DNA from: Brevundimonas bullata
GTDB lineage: Bacteria; Pseudomonadota; Alphaproteobacteria; Caulobacterales; Caulobacteraceae
NCBI RefSeq assembly: GCF_003350205.1
Contig: NZ_QLLC01000001.1
Span: forward strand, 124,001-188,000
DNA length: 64,000 nt
Reading direction: 5' to 3'
How positions within the stretch are numbered: position 1 is the first letter of the stretch; each line of letters starts with the position of its first letter. The position numbers and the translations under genes are program-made. Below the pieces are notes generated by a model that worked only from the letters and a program-made list of their open reading frames with translations, ran no database searches and was not told the origin of the DNA. This document shows positions 63,360-64,000 of this stretch, one piece after another.

Positions 63360-64000
63360 ATGACCCTGCTGCTCATTCCCGGCTTCATGGCCGACGCGAC
63401 CCTGTGGGACGCCCTGACCGCCGACCTGGCCCCGTTCGGGCCGCTGGTCGCGACCGACCTGAGCCGCGGCGAAGACATCGAGAGCATGGCCGCCGCCCTC
63501 CTCAGCGACGCGCCCGACACCTTCATCGCCGTCGGCTTTTCCATGGGCGGCTATGTGGCGCGCGAACTGGCGCGGATCGCGCCGGAGCGGGTCAGCGCCC
63601 TCATCCTGATCGCCACTTCGGCGCGCGGCGACACCGAAGAGCTGATCCGCCAGCGCCGCTCCGCCTTGAAGGCGGCGCCAAAGTCATTCAAGGGCTTGAG
63701 CCGCCCGGCCATCGTCTCGTCCCTGCATCCCGATCTGGCGACCGACGAGGCCATGATCACCCGCGTCCGCGACATGGGCCTGAGGCTCGGCGGCGAGGTC
63801 TTCCATCGCCAGTCAGCCATGGCCCGCGCCGGCGACCTGGACCGACTGGACGAGATCACCCAGCCGACCCTGATCATCGCCGCCGACGCCGACCGCCTGC
63901 GCGGGCCGGATGAGGCCGAGGAACTGCATCGAGGCATCGCCGGCTCGACGCTGGTTCATATCCCCGACAGCGGCCACATGATCCCGCTGGAACAGCCCAA
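63360..64000 (+). CDS. Alpha/beta hydrolase, 3' end outside the window
   Basis: At least 213 residues are visible. TLLLIPGFMADATLWDAL gives the oxyanion region, GFSMGGYVA (about 60-68) the nucleophile serine, a late PTLIIAADADRL strand the aspartate, and SGHMIPLEQP the catalytic histidine. This is the family around esterases and bioH-like hydrolases; substrate unknown. The gene runs off the right edge of the window. Confidence 0.85.
   Translation, partial: MTLLLIPGFMADATLWDALTADLAPFGPLVATDLSRGEDIESMAAALLSDAPDTFIAVGFSMGGYVARELARIAPERVSALILIATSARGDTEELIRQRRSALKAAPKSFKGLSRPAIVSSLHPDLATDEAMITRVRDMGLRLGGEVFHRQSAMARAGDLDRLDEITQPTLIIAADADRLRGPDEAEELHRGIAGSTLVHIPDSGHMIPLEQP

Overview
The window is high-GC DNA from an alphaproteobacterium of the Caulobacterales, most likely Brevundimonas. 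The evidence is a PdeA-like protein with a GEDEF motif, the aroA-cmk-rpsA-ihfB order, the full cytochrome c oxidase operon, an FYDLN-acid protein and an alphaproteobacterial SOS box (GTTC-N7-GTTC). It has two parts.

Positions 1 to about 16,855 are the right-hand part of an integrated mobile element. Its edge is set by a large serine recombinase (15179-16813, minus) that lies against the 3' half of a DUF72 (yecE-type) gene (16854-17264) whose 5' half is missing, so the element seems to have integrated into that gene. The left end is outside the window. The island carries the end of a modification gene and a type III-like restriction subunit, a periplasmic nuclease-like protein, a uracil-DNA-glycosylase-like protein, a probable PD-(D/E)XK nuclease, a P-loop ATPase with a coiled-coil partner, a lipoprotein hydrolase and a small resolvase. 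It also carries an SOS-controlled umuD'-umuC pair, two related small proteins of unknown function, and an exonuclease - XRE regulator - YedK run. It is unusually rich in DNA repair and mutagenesis functions. Its UmuD homologue appears to be born in the processed form and without the protease residues.

From 17,341 on the DNA looks like core chromosome: alcohol dehydrogenase and acetoacetyl-CoA reductase; norspermidine/homospermidine-type polyamine synthesis (22071-23276 and 20861-22033); glyoxalase II; a SixA-DUF952-pyrD run; a hybrid histidine kinase overlapping an antisense vsr; peroxiredoxin; and YqgE. A single long minus-strand block (30790-40942) holds ctaC-ctaD-ctaB-coxF-like-ctaG-ctaE-DUF983-surf1 and then an M16 peptidase, a GNAT enzyme and a pdeA-type c-di-GMP phosphodiesterase. 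After that come a PadR-DUF1700-DUF2807 envelope-stress-type operon, tldD, a TraB/GumN-like protein, a TonB-dependent receptor, a POT peptide transporter, mscL, the ihfB-rpsA-cmk-aroA cluster, the FYDLN protein, two identical tandem tRNA-Ala(GGC) genes, a second nuclease-like protein matching the island one, a 2OG-Fe(II) oxygenase, a Tad-type pilus protein with an inserted repeat module, mtgA, a WD40 protein and the start of an alpha/beta hydrolase.

Two chromosomal genes (cmk and the M16 peptidase) can only be read in full from CTG codons that overlap the upstream TGA stop (CTGA). Two copies of a palindromic dispersed repeat sit between genes at 30,580 and 43,013.
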